Source of the DNA: Bacillus sp. BHET2
GTDB taxonomy: Bacteria > Bacillota > Bacilli > Bacillales > Bacillaceae_B
DNA: 64,000 bases
Assembly: GCF_005938125.1 (NCBI RefSeq)
Contig: NZ_VCQN01000002.1
Coordinates: forward strand, 248,001 to 312,000
Direction of reading: 5' to 3'
How positions within the stretch are numbered: position 1 is the stretch's first letter; each line of letters begins with the position of its first letter. Below the pieces are notes generated by a model. The model had not been told where the DNA came from. It made no database searches and saw nothing but the letters and a program-made list of their open reading frames with translations. This document shows, piece by piece, positions 63,786 to 64,000 of this stretch. The position numbers and the translations under genes were made by a program.

Positions 63786-63892
63786 GGTTTATTGGGCCAC
63801 TATTGTAGTTTATTGGGCCACTTTCAGAGTTTATCGGGCCACTATTGTAGTTTATCGGGCCACCTTTAGGGTTTATCGGGCCAAATTGTGAA
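63786..63892. repeat. Tandem array, five 21-bp units
   Basis: GGGCCA recurs at 63794, 63815, 63836, 63857 and 63878, each within GTTTATYGGGCCAC. The 8-bp variable part alternates TATTGTAG with TTTCAGAG or CTTTAGGG, a 42-bp higher-order period. The minus frame reads repeating GPIN heptads but has no gene-like features around it. Confidence 0.88.
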
Positions 63893-63940
63893 CAGTGACA
63901 CCATATTCCTCCAATCAAGTATAACTCCCCCTTCCCAAAA

Positions 63941-63977
63941 CACAAAAAAAAACCGGAGCCACAATCGCAGCCCCGGT
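63941..63977 (-). terminator. Terminator of a gene beyond the right edge
   Basis: ACCGGGGC pairs with GCTCCGGT (one wobble), followed by nine T on the minus strand. It probably ends a leftward gene whose body lies past position 64000; TAA codons occur near 63990-63997. Confidence 0.75.
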
Positions 63978-64000
63978 ATTTCTGTCACTCGTTATTAAGC

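Noticed and set aside
63786-63892. Possible CRISPR array
   Set aside because: Repeat units are 20-21 bp with only 8 variable bases that alternate between two types, so there are no unique spacers. No cas genes are present. The same applies to 39191-39290.
63721-63945. 74-codon minus-strand frame with repeating GPIN heptads
   Set aside because: The repeats follow from the 21-bp DNA period. There is no ribosome site, the flanking sequence is not protein-like, and the frame ends next to a terminator.

Overview
The window looks like a chromosome segment of a low-GC, endospore-forming member of the Bacillaceae. The core gene order follows the Bacillus subtilis block folC, valS, ysxE, spoVID, hemL-B-D-C-X-A, ysxC, lonA, lonB, clpX, tig, ysoA, ysnB, rdgB, rph, gerM, racE, ysmB, gerE, ysmA, sdhB-A-C, yslB, lysC, uvrC. 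Sporulation and germination genes (spoVID, ysxE, lonB, gerM, gerE) and a T-box leader support this. The content would suit an environmental or marine Bacillus-like genus such as Rossellomorea, but the genus is inference only.

Layout. Positions 1-9244 form a probable type IV pilus locus. A leftward operon encodes a membrane protein with an acidic tail, a PRC-barrel protein and a VanW-family protein cut by the window edge. A divergent rightward operon encodes two prepilin-like proteins and a PilX-like protein with a large repeat-rich domain. Facing it is a secreted von Willebrand A protein. A membrane GAF-GGDEF diguanylate cyclase follows. Positions 11188-24942 hold folC, valS with its T-box leader, the spore-coat pair spoVID-ysxE, and the haem operon hemAXCDBL. 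Positions 25294-28107 hold a small membrane protein gene and a polar amino acid ABC transporter, placed between hemA and ysxC. Positions 28691-37639 are proteostasis genes (ysxC, lonA, lonB, clpX, tig) with an inserted Dph6-like PP-loop gene. Positions 37800-44898 carry ysoA, tRNA-Arg, ysnB, rdgB, rph, gerM, racE, ysmB, gerE and ysmA. Positions 45060-54604 carry a secreted 5'-nucleotidase, succinate dehydrogenase, yslB, lysC behind a lysine riboswitch, and uvrC.

Positions 54631-63517 are accessory. Two Fur-controlled transcription units surround a four-gene envelope-glycoconjugate operon (epimerase, flippase-like protein, membrane phosphodiesterase-like enzyme, polyprenyl-phosphate glycosyltransferase). 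One Fur unit encodes an EfeU/FTR1 iron permease with a membrane-anchored helical partner. The other encodes a helical-repeat lipoprotein that resembles the partner. No EfeO (cupredoxin/M75) or EfeB (peroxidase) gene is seen, so this may be an alternative elemental-iron uptake system.

Non-coding structure is rich. It includes a 142-bp element upstream of clpX and downstream of tig whose ends pair perfectly and which contains three further hairpins (a predicted four-way junction). There are two intergenic tandem arrays with exact 20-bp and 21-bp periods, each alternating two spacer types. There is one full 126-bp palindromic intergenic repeat plus two apparent decayed copies, and a strong hairpin terminator between spoVID and ysxE followed by a 20-codon mini-ORF. 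Intact FsrA-type regulators, insertion sequences, CRISPR arrays and prophage genes were not seen.
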